A DNA stretch of 64,000 nt from Thereva unica. Its lineage: Eukaryota; Arthropoda; Insecta; Diptera; Therevidae. Both the position numbers and the translations under genes were made by a program. The stretch lies in the NCBI GenBank assembly GCA_949987705.1, contig OX465281.1, forward strand, positions 5,310,001 through 5,374,000. The letters are read 5' to 3'. The notes under the pieces are model-generated. The model saw only the letters and a list, made by a program, of their open reading frames with translations. It was not told the origin of the DNA and ran no database searches. Numbering within the stretch: the stretch's first letter is position 1; the number at the start of each line of letters is the position of its first letter. Shown here piece by piece: positions 46,940 to 57,419 of the stretch.

Positions 46940-49925
46940 AAATAACTTTAAGATCGTGTATTTTTGGGAACACCTTTATAAACTGCAGTCTTTGAAAAAT
47001 ATTTAATTCACTAGGCGGAGTTTAACTAGAAGCTACAACTATTCTGAGCGCCTTGGATTACAATTTAGATCCATTAGCAGCACTATTTTCCGACTTATAT
47101 ATGTCCCATGAGGGATTAAAGGAGCATAAGTCAAGTAGCACTATACACAATTAAGCACTATCGACTAATTCTAGGTCATCACTAGAGACATATTTTTATT
47201 TTATGGTCACTCACTATATGTTAAATTACACCCTTTAAAACTGTTCCTATTATATTGAAGTAGAGTCAAATGCTCGGCTTTATTTCAAATACTACTAGAA
47301 GTTGGACGTAAAGTAGTTAAAGCGAAAAGAACTTACTTAAAACTTAATATTCTTATACAAACTAACACAAAACCGCACTATAATAAATTCGAGCTCCACT
47401 GTTAACCTCCTTCGAAGGCAGAAGATACAAAGACTATAAGAACCCAACTATCCATCAATCTACTTTTAAACACCTTTCTACACAATAAGGCTCCCCCTAG
47501 AGCCAAGCCACACAACAATTATTTAGAAAAGCACCTAAGTACCCTGCTGTAACCTACTCCAATTAATTGTATCGCAAGTAAAAATTTCAAAACTAGCTTA
47601 AAATTAATAAAAAACGATAAAACACACAAAAACGACACTATCGCCACCATCGGCAAAAGCAGTAACTAATTAAGTAATATTGCACCAGCAGCAACAGCAG
47701 CACCCAAGTACAGCTCTCATCTCTTTCTCTTTATTCACTCTATCACAGCACAACCGAAGTGCCCCACAAGAGCCTCCGCCACCTCCAAGTTTACCGCGGC
47801 GGCGCACGTGTTCTTGAGACTCTGTCAATATCCATGACGAATGATAAAATGCAACTGACGCAATCTGACGTCGTACCCGGCCGCAGAGCCCCCGAAATCG
47901 TTACGCATTTGAATCTCGACCATTTCAAAGTTAAGTTTACTGCCGTTACGTGACCGCGGCTGCGCCGGTGAGCTTTTCGCCGTTCCACTCTGAATGAAAT
48001 TTTGCACAGAGCTTTGTCGCCGCTCTGTTTTGGTTAGCGCCGTTTTGATGTTAGCCCACATGCGCATGCGCACATGGAAACACTGTCTGTGGTTTTTTTT
48101 GTTGGTTTATTTGGGTTAATTGCTGCAAACCGGCGGCGCCCTGCACAATATTGAAATTTTTGCAGAGATTTTTACTTCCTCATGGGAGGTTCGCTGCCAT
48201 GTGGAATGAGTTTTGAGATTTCTGATGGAGATACGAGATTTGTGGAGACGTCAACGTAATGACTGCAACGCAATCTGGTTCAATTTGAATGAACAGGTGG
48301 ACGAACATTTGCTTTTAGTTTGTACAGAATTTTTGTTTTTTGTGGATTTTATTTGGGAGAAAAGCTGCAATAAATTTATGTAATGTCACATCCACTTATT
48401 AGTTTCGAAAGTTGCCTTAGATTTCGCCAACCAACCAACTTAAAAGGTAAGTTCTATTGCATATCATCAGCATGTCCCAAATCCCAAACTATATCGTTAC
48501 AGACTTTCAATTTTTGTCGCACTTTTCTTAAGAACTAGATGAAGTAACTTGAAGTAACTCCAACATTTGAGAAAAACATTAACCGGCTAATTTCACTGTG
48601 CCAATGCCAACTCTAGCTTATGTAAGTGTACTCCAAGTGCTACTCGACTATATTACATATTATTTAGTTAGGACACATCTAGAAAGTCGTTTATTGCCCT
48701 GATTCGCCAAATCAAAATAAAAACTCGCGGTTGTATAACAATCCGTCAATCACTGTTTAGATGATTTTAACCCCTTAACATACAAATCAAATAAAATAGC
48801 ATGTGAGCAAAAATGATGATACAATTTTCAGGCTTGATGATTTACAACAGATTATCGAACAGGTTTGATGATTGGGTTTCGTTTTTTCGATCGCGAAAAC
48901 TTTGATTGTAAAAACTGATATTTTTAAGGAACTTGGGAATTTATGTTCAGTTTGGGCGGAACCTAACAAAAGAGTTAAGATTTTATTTTGATTTTGTTTT
49001 AACTACTAACTCAAAATTAATAATCCATTCGTAATAACCCAGATCCGTACCACGGCAGAGATCTTACCTGCGACAACAAAAGAAAGTAGGAAATAAAAGG
49101 TTTTAGAAATCATGCTGAATCCCAATGCATTGCTAATTAGCTAAGTGATTCGATGGTCTCAGAGAAGCCATTGTGCGCAGATAATAGAAATGTCCATTTT
49201 AGATTAGATTAGCTTTTGGACACGTTAAAGGCTTATAAGATAAGGCAAGGCATATAAACCTGGGCAGCCTTTCATCGGCGTACTTAGTCATTGTATTAAA
49301 AGCCTCCATGCATTGAATTAAATTTGTAATAGATGTGGATCTAACAGTGGACTTCCTTACTGAGGCAATTCATTTTTCTTCATTAATAACTGCCCTGCTC
49401 TAATAGAAACCCGGTATCTAAAAAAAACTCCTTTATGGCCTAATGTGCTCTCAAGTTAAAATCTGCCACACCGAAATTGGCTGTAATGCAGCGAACATGA
49501 GCGGAAACTAGAAGAATTATGACAGACTTACTTATGACTTTTAATAAGGAGTAATTTGATGAACAGAAAGAGACTTTTGTCATTTCATCGAGACTTGGCA
49601 AAACTCTACAAAACATTAGTGAAAGGTACGTTAGGAGATCCATTGAAATCGATAGTTCTTTCATACAAACGACGGAACAAATATTGATAGAATTATCTCA
49701 GGCACATTTCCTTGGTATAGCTATCTATGCCAAACATGGCTTCTATAGTGCAGGTAATAGCCACTTAGTGGTGCGACTAAAGGTGTCGGGGTAGAACAAA
49801 AGTCCTGTAGCTATAAGAGAGGCGTTTCGGTCGTTTACACGATACAAGTCTCTTAAAGTAAATGGTTTCTTTATCAAACTAGTGTAGAAGAGCTGCTCCT
49901 TAAAGAGGGTGTTCTGCGACAACAA
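46940..49925. other. Gene-poor stretch; GC-rich island at 47650-48110
   Basis: No recognisable coding exon. The segment 47650-48110 is richer in G+C and CpG than its surroundings, and contains CAG/CAA-type repeats (about 47690-47703) and the palindrome described at 48061. It could be a promoter plus 5' non-coding exon. On the minus strand a donor-like cgcg|gtaaac occurs near 47788-47796. Confidence 0.4.
48061..48072. promoter_or_regulatory. NRF1/EWG-type palindromic site
   Basis: TGCGCATGCGCA is a perfect match to the vertebrate NRF-1 consensus, which is also bound by insect Erect wing. Such sites are usually promoter-proximal. It sits in the only CpG-rich island between the elongase and the right part of the window, so it could mark a distal promoter of the minus-strand elongase gene. 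That link is inferred. Confidence 0.4.
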
Positions 49926-49931
49926 AATATC

Positions 49932-50870
49932 TTTTTATTTATTTATTTGTTGCAAAGCAAAGCACTTATAGAAAAATTTATTACAAAATTACGTACAAAA
50001 AATACTTCATAACATTAACAACGTAAAAGGAACATTGACTGTGTGTATTTAAGTATTAAACCAAGGTCTAGGTTTATAGTCCTAGTCCTAGTAAAATAAT
50101 CAGGATGACAGCAGGGAAGCTAGTTTTCTTTTATAGGACATTTCGTCAATTGAGGGAGAGAATCAGGCCGCGTAGGTATTGAAGGTAATACAGCACCTGT
50201 TAACGGGCTCGTTTCAGTGCATATTCAGTGCGATGCGAGTACTCTTTAAGTAATTTGGAATGTCTTGTTTGTCGGAGTATTGTATTAAATTTGATGGTGT
50301 CCAGCAGGAATTACGCCTTGAGGTTGTTGTTCAGGACATCCAGGGTTATATGAGAATTTACTCCTACGGGAGAGAAGCAAGAGATCAAGGATTTTAAGCC
50401 TTTTCGTATAGTGAGGTAGGTTGTGAAAATCCGAAGGATTACAGAGGTTCCTAGGCGCGAAATGGAGGAACATCTTTTGTACGGATTGTATACGGTTTAC
50501 ATTTATTTGAAAAATCAGATCTTGCCGGGATATTCATGAATAGAATGGACTAATGCGCAAAACTGGGCTTAAGTAACCCATACATTGTCGAATTCTTTAG
50601 CTCGTTTCTTAATAAAGTCAAACAGCTTGTTGGATCTGGCAGCAATATTATCATAGTGTAAGTTAAAGTTTAACTTGCTGTCGAGGACAGAGCTTAAATC
50701 AACGATGTGTTTCGACACGATCCAAGAGTTCGTTATTGAGATAATAATATTACAGCTGTTTCTTTTCCTGAAGAGGGCACTTACCTCTTTTTAGAAGAAG
50801 ATTATTAGTGGTGCACCGGATTTCTAGTGCATTACAAGTCATAACGCAATCACAAGTGTGTGGTGAATCT
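49932..50870 (-). mobile_element. Jockey/CR1-like LINE 3' end with an AAATAA-repeat tail
   Basis: Minus-strand reading: VDLSSVLDSKLNFNLHYDNI, KLFDFIKKRAKEF, then after shifts SSISRLGT-like and TRHSKLLKEYSHRTEYALKR. These match the thumb and C-terminus that follow the RT in jockey-type ORF2. The 3' end carries a short tttatttatttatttg tail on the plus strand (about 49934-49950). Confidence 0.65.
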
Positions 50871-51369
50871 TACCTTAAAGGTATATACTAAATGAAAGGC
50901 TTAGCTTAGAGTAGGTAGTTGGTAGATTTTTAACATTTAGGTTAAGTTTTATAAAATAGATTAAGTTAGCTAAGTTGTTGAGAAAATTTTAATTTACTTA
51001 GACTGCCATGATTAAAGCAAAATAGAAATGGTAGTTGCTTGTATCTCTCTCCAAACAGTGGAGCACTTGCTGTGCGATTGTAAGGCTATAGCGAGGAGGA
51101 GATTGGCTCTCTTTCATCGCGGTTTACCTGTTTCTAGGGATATTTGAGAAGACTGGCAGTACAAAGGGTGATTCCTAAGCTTCGTTTTCCAATATAAAAT
51201 ATGAATACTAAACCGATTTCAGGCTATATTGAAACGGTAAACCTCGAAGGTTTCTAATGACAGAAATTTCAATTTTGAGACCATGAAGGCTGATCCGCAC
51301 TTCAACGAAACAAAGGAAATTAACCTTCTAATAGGCGCCAAATTATACTACTCTATCCTGGCAATAGGA

Positions 51370-51790
51370 TAAATTAAGCTCGTTGCTGGCAAAATACATA
51401 ATGCCGTTTCTCAACAAGCGAATTGTGGTATTTGCTCTGAAAACGAACGATTAAGCGAACAAATTGAGAAGTTCTGGCGGCTGGATGACGTTGACATCAC
51501 AGATCATTCGCTTTCGGCCATAGATCATCAATGCGAAGTGTTAACTGCAATGAAACATGTACAAGAGATAGCACAGGAAGATTTACAGTGAACCTGCCAG
51601 TGCGAAAGGCTCCACAGACGCTTGCCGAGTCTAAGGAGATAGCCTCGATCGAGATAATACGCATAATAAAGTCCGAAAGTTCCACCACCAATTTACGAGT
51701 CGTGTTTGATGCCTCAGCCAAGACGACATCAGGCATTTCGTTAAATGAGATTCTTCACATAGGCAATTCAAGAGGATGTGTACTGTACAC
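51370..51790 (+). mobile_element. BEL/Pao retrotransposon pol fragment
   Basis: NERLSEQIEKFWRLDDVDI (about 51448-51500), RDSTGRFTVNLPVRKAPQTL (51560-51625), LAESKEIA, and LRVVFDASAKTTSGISLNEI (51700-51760) are the start of a BEL/Pao polymerase in order. Frameshifts separate them. No LTRs were identified. Confidence 0.8.
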
Positions 51791-52252
51791 CATATTCGGT
51801 GTTTTCAATTGACTGCCAAAATATACCAGCAACATATCTAGCGATACGGTGTCTCCAGAAAAGGAAGAAGCGGCAAGTAGTCGATGTATTAGCAGGATCT
51901 GATAGAGGGAGTAGAAAAGAAATCACAATGTTATTTGTTTTGCTTCCTTTGATGTATAGTTCTCGTGTAACCCACCCCCAAAACTCTGGATGAAAGCATC
52001 CTGGATGTTCTTCCAGATCTATTCATTATTCAGTATTCAAATATCATTCGATCTTGTTTACATTATAATCACATCACAGTTGGAGCAGGTATTAAGATCT
52101 CGTTCAGATTTTTTGAAGAATCCTTCTATTTCGTGGACCGTACAGGTACATGAACGGTTCATGAGGCTTATTTACTTTCTCAAAATTTGCCTCGCAGGTA
52201 TAGAGTGCAGTTAGAGTCTTTCCCTTATTTATTAAAGTTTAGTTAAGTTCAA

Positions 52253-52575
52253 GGAGACTCTACAATGACGAGATCTACGAGCGCTATCGCGACATAGATG
52301 TTGTGAAGAAAATAAATCTCGGTAGGCTCCGGTGGGCAGGACATCTAGCTCGTATGAGTGAAGATGAGCCTGCTCGAAAAGTTCTCTGCGGTAAGACCTA
52401 TAAGGTACGGCAGCGAGGGAGACCCAACCTACGCTGGAAGGATGTCGTAGACCAGGACGCTCAGAGCTTAGGGATGCCAAACTGGATGACATCGGCTCAG
52501 AATCGGGACCGGTGGAGAAAACAGTTGCGAGAGGCCAGGACCGGATCCCGGTTGTAGAGCCGTTAAAGAAGAAGA
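52253..52575 (+). mobile_element. 5'-truncated RTE-like LINE insertion with a 12-bp target-site duplication
   Basis: Bounded by perfect direct repeats agttaagttcaa (52241-52252 and 52576-52587). The insert has an open frame to the element's stop codon: INLGRLRWAGHLARM, then GRPNLRWKDVVDQDAQSLG and DRWRKQLREARTGSRL, followed by a short aaagaagaagaag tail. The clean duplication and open frame suggest a recent insertion. Confidence 0.88.
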
Positions 52576-52589
52576 AGTTAAGTTCAAAG

Positions 52590-55500
52590 TACATAGTTTT
52601 ATTTCTTTCATTTACAATGACTGACTTAACACATAACTGGAACTTACAAATCTGTAATTAAATCTGCTCTGTATCAACAACCGACCTTAAAAGGGTTGCG
52701 CAATACTGTAACAAGAACACTAAGAACTTGCGTAGTATTCTAGAAACAAGAACACTAAATAAAAATATCCAGTAAATATTGCGAAATATAGTCTATTATT
52801 ATTTCTGTGTTTCATTGCCAAACAATCAGAAATGATGAACTTGAAATATTGTGTTGATCTTTTCAAGTCTAGACCAAAAGGGTCATTATTTTCGCAGTTA
52901 AAAATATTACACAACAAAATACTATTTGACCTTCATTTAAAAATTTCCAGTTTTATACGTGAATTCCAAACAAACGCACGTTTTGCATTTTAATATTATA
53001 TACATACTGTGTTACTAATTCATGCGTGCGCAACTCTCACTTATTGTGATAAAATTATAAATTTGCGTTAGTCGGGCGTCTTCTTAAAGAGTCACCTTTT
53101 AATCCGCTCTAGTGGTTGAACTTCAATGGCCTTTCCCATTGTCAACATATAAATAGATATTCTAAAAGATATTCTATGTTTTTTTTTGTTATTGTCGAAC
53201 AAGTTGAATGTTGAGTTTTCTTTTACGCATTTTTTTTGGGTGTTTTTGGGTGTTACCTTCTTCTATTTTACACTCTGTTGACGGGAGAAGGTTATTTTGA
53301 TTAAATAATTTCTTAATTTCCCTTTTCAATTTGCAATTCAAATATGTATATTATTCGACTGGTTTCTTTTTTGAAAGAAAATTCTAAAGAAACTTCTTTG
53401 CTTGGGGTTTTTTGTGTTTTGTTGAAACGTGTGTTTCAATAGTTTCTAGGTGTGTTCCATCTTTTGATCATATTTTCTTTTGTGTAATGCAACAAATAAA
53501 ACCGAAGAAACACACCCGAATAAATTTCGCATATGACCGTATGAAATTTGTCGCAAAAATATCAGGTTTTTCGCTTAACAATGCAATAGACGTCTAGTCG
53601 GTGGCTCTTTTAATAACAATGAAAATATGATCCACTTACCAAAGAGACTAGCATGCAATGAGGGCTACTTGGTATCAATTAAAGAAACGAAAAAAACGAG
53701 AAATGTTTGACCCATTAGCAAATGGACATTGTTATGTCAGGTTGTGACTAATGTACCAATTCTTTAGTGGCATGGACTCATCGTTATATAACGATCGCCT
53801 GTATTTTAACGCCGACAAAAAAACTGCATTGCAAAAAATTGGTGAATGGCCTCTTGTCAACCCAAATATACAATCTAGAGTTTTTTCCCTTCTTCTTCAA
53901 TCTTCTGCTTTTTGGTTTGGGTTTTTCTTCCTATCGATCATGCTAGTTAGTAGTTACTAAAAATTTCAACTCAATGATAAATACAGTCTATTTCTGTGGT
54001 AAGTCTTCTATGAAATGTTGCATATAATGTATGTTACCCAAAGTTTCTATTGATCGCAATTATTATTTTAGATACAATCGTAAGAAGATATCGCAGACTT
54101 TTAGATGAAATTGATTGTTCAATAACTAGGTTAATCAACGTCAGACGACCGATAGGTGCAAGCAACACAAAATTTCTCTCTATGAGTAATGCCGTTGCGC
54201 AGGCGTTGGGTATTATCATAAAGGTGCGCGGACGAATGAATAAGTGTTAATAGCTTGTGATGATGCTAATTTTTTGTTTTTATTGTTTTTGTGGGGCTCG
54301 ATTCGATGCTATGCATGAATTTTGTTTGAATTTGCACTTTGATGGAGAGGATTAAGTTAGCGATGAGTTTTTATCGAATTATGTATTTTTAATCGATTTA
54401 TTTTTAGGGTGTATGGCAAGTTACACTTCCGAATAGACACTTCGAAATTATAAAGTTTGCCAAAATGCATTTCATGTGACAATTATTATTACTTGGAAAC
54501 ATGGATGACAACAAAATATATAAAATTCATGAAATGATACATTATCATCATCCCGTAAGGGTGGAATGTAAGAAGCATTTACTTGTTTGTAAAAGCTTGA
54601 TTCAAATTTGAACTGATAATTTTTTGTTATTTTAGTTTGCCACTGCAACGTCTTACTGTGTAGCAGTATCAGCCTTTCATGTATCATACATATTATAAAC
54701 TTGCATGAATTGGGGATATTACAATACTACAATAATTAGAAATTGATTCAACCAACCTACCAAGAGGTTCAACATTTCACAACACATTTGGGCCACAGAT
54801 TGTACGCGTGTCAGGGTTACATGTTCTACACATTTGCATGACCACTACACTACAGGGTAGTTGTAATCCAAATGCAAGCCCGTTGTGACCATTCAAGGTA
54901 AGTTAGAAGTGATCTTTAACATTAACAATTTATTTTGTAAAAAATCGACAAACAGTTGCTACAAAATGAAAATCCAAAAAACTGAGTCGAAAATTACGAA
55001 ATTATACGTGATTTTGGCTATTTTCGAGATTGCACCTAAAATCACGTTAAAAATCATCTCAAAACTCGTATTTGCAGCAAAATTACGAAACAAATCATGT
55101 AGAAAGCCAATGTGCAACCCTGAAAATCGAATTCAACCCAATTCAGCTTGTCACTGTTAATGCTGAAATTGTCAGTTGGACGTTTTAATAACAGAATTTA
55201 ACTTTTAATTTGAACTTTATATTCTTTAAAATGGAAAAACCCCAGTTTAATATAAAAGAAAGAAACTACGGACTTCACTAGAAGAGGATGGCATAATATT
55301 TCCCTGCAATTCAAAATATTTTCTTGCAAATCTAAAGGCTCAAACCTTCGAAAATTGAATTTTTAAATTGAAATGCGTTTTTCATACAAATTGACGCGTG
55401 AGTTGTAACTTCGCATAGTCCCTTACTATGAACAGTTTCAATTCAGCAGCGCTGAATAGTGCAACGTGATAGAAACTCTTGAATGGCATATGAAGATAAA

Positions 55501-56125
55501 ATTGCAATTCAATTAACAACGCGAACATGCTAAACAGTAAAACCCTTCGAACACACACAATTTCCTGTAAACTAGGACTGTTTCAATGGTGCTGAATAGG
55601 AAGGTAATCTTGCACATTTTGCATATTTCCTTCAAGTACTGTAAATAATGAGAGTAACAAATTTACTGAGAACACCAGCACTTCTTAAATTCAACCTGGA
55701 GCTCTCAGCAGAAATTCTTGAACCTATTGACCGAAAAATTGTGGGAAAAAGAATGAATCCCAAAGAATGGAATAACCGGATCGTTGCTAAATCCCAAAAA
55801 GGTCAAGATCAAGCGCTGAACAAAAATTTGAATTGAAAACGTTGCTGAATTTGATATTTAAAAGTCTAGGTCAAGTTCTATTGAGCCAGTTATACTTTGG
55901 ATTTGAACGTTCAATGCGAGGCGAACAAGCTGTGTTTTGCCCGTAGCTTAGTTCTGTTGTCAAAATAAATGCGCTTCGTGAATCGAATGGGATACTTTGC
56001 TTCCTTCTAGAGTTTGAACCATTTGAAACTAAATGTCTATGTATGAGTGCTTACAGTATATAGTCTAGCTGGTCAATAGGTCAAGCCTTACGTAGGTTGG
56101 GAAGTAGGGATATAAACAAGTTTAA
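52590..56125. other. No secure gene; AT-rich intergenic DNA
   Basis: Apart from the unassigned small frames at 53757-54250, nothing recognisable was found on either strand. Confidence 0.45.
53757..54250 (+). other. Unassigned small open frames, possible two-exon relic
   Basis: The first frame (MDSSLYNDRLYFNADKKT..., 53769-53960) has a charged start, IGEWPL, and a hydrophobic stretch, vaguely like the N-terminus of insect odorant receptors. The second (TIVRRYRRLLDEIDCSITRL..., to 54250) follows an acceptor-like attttag at about 54072. A donor-like gta near 53953 would join them in frame. I do not recognise the protein and it may be chance. Confidence 0.25.
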
Positions 56126-56272
56126 GGCCCCTGTGCTGAAAGACGAGTCGTGTTTCGTGACAAGTCGTTTGAGTTGAAGAAAGTGACTTTTCAGTCGAAT
56201 TACGACTTTCAGCACAAGGGTTAAAGTAAAAATATTAAGTTAGGTTTCGGCCCCTGTACTGAAAGTCGTGAT
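56126..56272. mobile_element. MITE-like repeat, same family as 7177-7335
   Basis: ggcccctgtgctgaaagacg at the left and cgactttcagcacaaggg at about 56203-56220 form inverted ends. The interior gttgaagaaagtgac and gtgacaagt are shared with the copy at 7187-7260. A further end-like piece (cggcccctgtactgaaagtc) follows at 56248. Confidence 0.65.
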
Positions 56273-56344
56273 TACATAACTGACATTGGGAAGAAGGCGA
56301 CAACGACTGGAAAGCTATAAATGAATAAGACCAGTGAAATCAAG

Positions 56345-56490
56345 TATTATAAACCAACCGAAAGAATAAGTTTGTTCAGCGCTGCTATAATTGTAGTATT
56401 ATAGGGCACAAGTCAAGTGAATGCGAAAAGAAAACGTTAGGAGCGAAATGTTTCAAATGCAACCCGGAAATCTGCCTTCTGAACTGAACA
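56345..56490 (+). mobile_element. Retrotransposon gag zinc-knuckle fragment
   Basis: Reads NRKNKFVQRCYNCSIIGHKS then SECEKKT, a perfect CX2CX4HX4C knuckle, followed by the start of a second one (AKCFKCN) before a stop. This is the nucleocapsid part of an LTR-retrotransposon or LINE ORF1 gag. No other part of the element was found next to it. Confidence 0.7.
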
Positions 56491-56503
56491 ATTTTCCCAA
56501 CAA

Positions 56504-57415
56504 AATCATCTTTTGCCCTATCTAAAACCCCAATAGGCAAAATTTTTCGACAGTACCAGCTATTGCCCTAACCAGGGGCGCAACAACTGCCAATGTTAAA
56601 GGAGGCCCAACAAAAATTTAGATCCCAAGTGAGTTTGAACAAGGCAAAAATGGCGATACAATTGACTTTCGAAAATATTACAAAAGAATTGCGAAACTTA
56701 AAAATTCTTATGTTCTGCAGTATTTGATGCCCAAATAAAAATACGATTCGTCCATTCTTAGCCTGAAATAGGCACGCCCAGCGTCAAAACGCCTATATGG
56801 CATGACAAAACAGAAACGGTACGCCTGAGTAAAAATTCTACCTATCCAAAAGCAGCCCTAGATCGGTTCTGGTTCGATTGCGTATATTAAGCAGCATTGG
56901 ACATGGTTAGTACTCAGTTGGGGGACCGCTTGGTACAATAACACTCGCGTACCACGTACTTTACGGGTTTTGCAATATTTGATTGTGAGATATAAAATGA
57001 AATTTTTTTTATTGTATAGGATAAAGATTTTCACATCTGTAAGCGAAACCTCATCGTACGACGACCACATTTTAATTGAAAAAAATCATGTGGTAAATCG
57101 ATACCGCGATGTGGTGCCTGCCACTTCGATGCCATCCAGCTGCCACCCCTCTGTCATTTGCAACTTAAACATCCTGTCACCGTCACCCTACTTCAGTGCG
57201 CGCTTTGGCTTAGACTCTTAGAGTCATATGGGCTCGAAAAATTTTAATTTAAAGTTAAGTTTACTCCATATATGAAGGGGGTCCAGACCTCCTGGACCCT
57301 GGCCCTAACTAAAACCTCAACAAACACAAAACTACCTTTTGCCCAAACTAAAAATCCCCAAAGGTGAATTTTTCTTACCGAACCACCTTTTTCCTAAACT
57401 AAAACCCCATGTAAA
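56504..57415 (+). repeat. Dispersed short repeats of the CTTTTGCCCTAACTAAAACCCCAA type
   Basis: Degenerate copies occur at about 56510-56550, 57335-57372 and 57385-57412. Each has a run like tttgccc(t/a)aactaaaa followed by ccccaa. The first and last are separated by the 5S-derived repeat. Origin unknown. Confidence 0.4.
56755..56951 (+). repeat. Composite repeat with a 5S-rRNA-derived segment (copy 2)
   Basis: The 5' module (cttagcctgaaataggcacg ... gagtaaaaattctaccta) is followed closely by 56863-56951. That part resembles insect 5S rRNA from the middle to near the 3' end: tcggttctggttcgat, attaagcagcattgg, ggttagtactcagttggggg, accgcttgg. The first third of 5S is missing. Less disrupted than copy 1, it shows the native order of the two parts. 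Confidence 0.65.
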
Positions 57416-57419
57416 TCTA

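Noticed and set aside
47759..47953. Small frames on both strands in the CpG-rich island
   Set aside because: Open frames are expected by chance in G+C-rich DNA; no recognisable protein.
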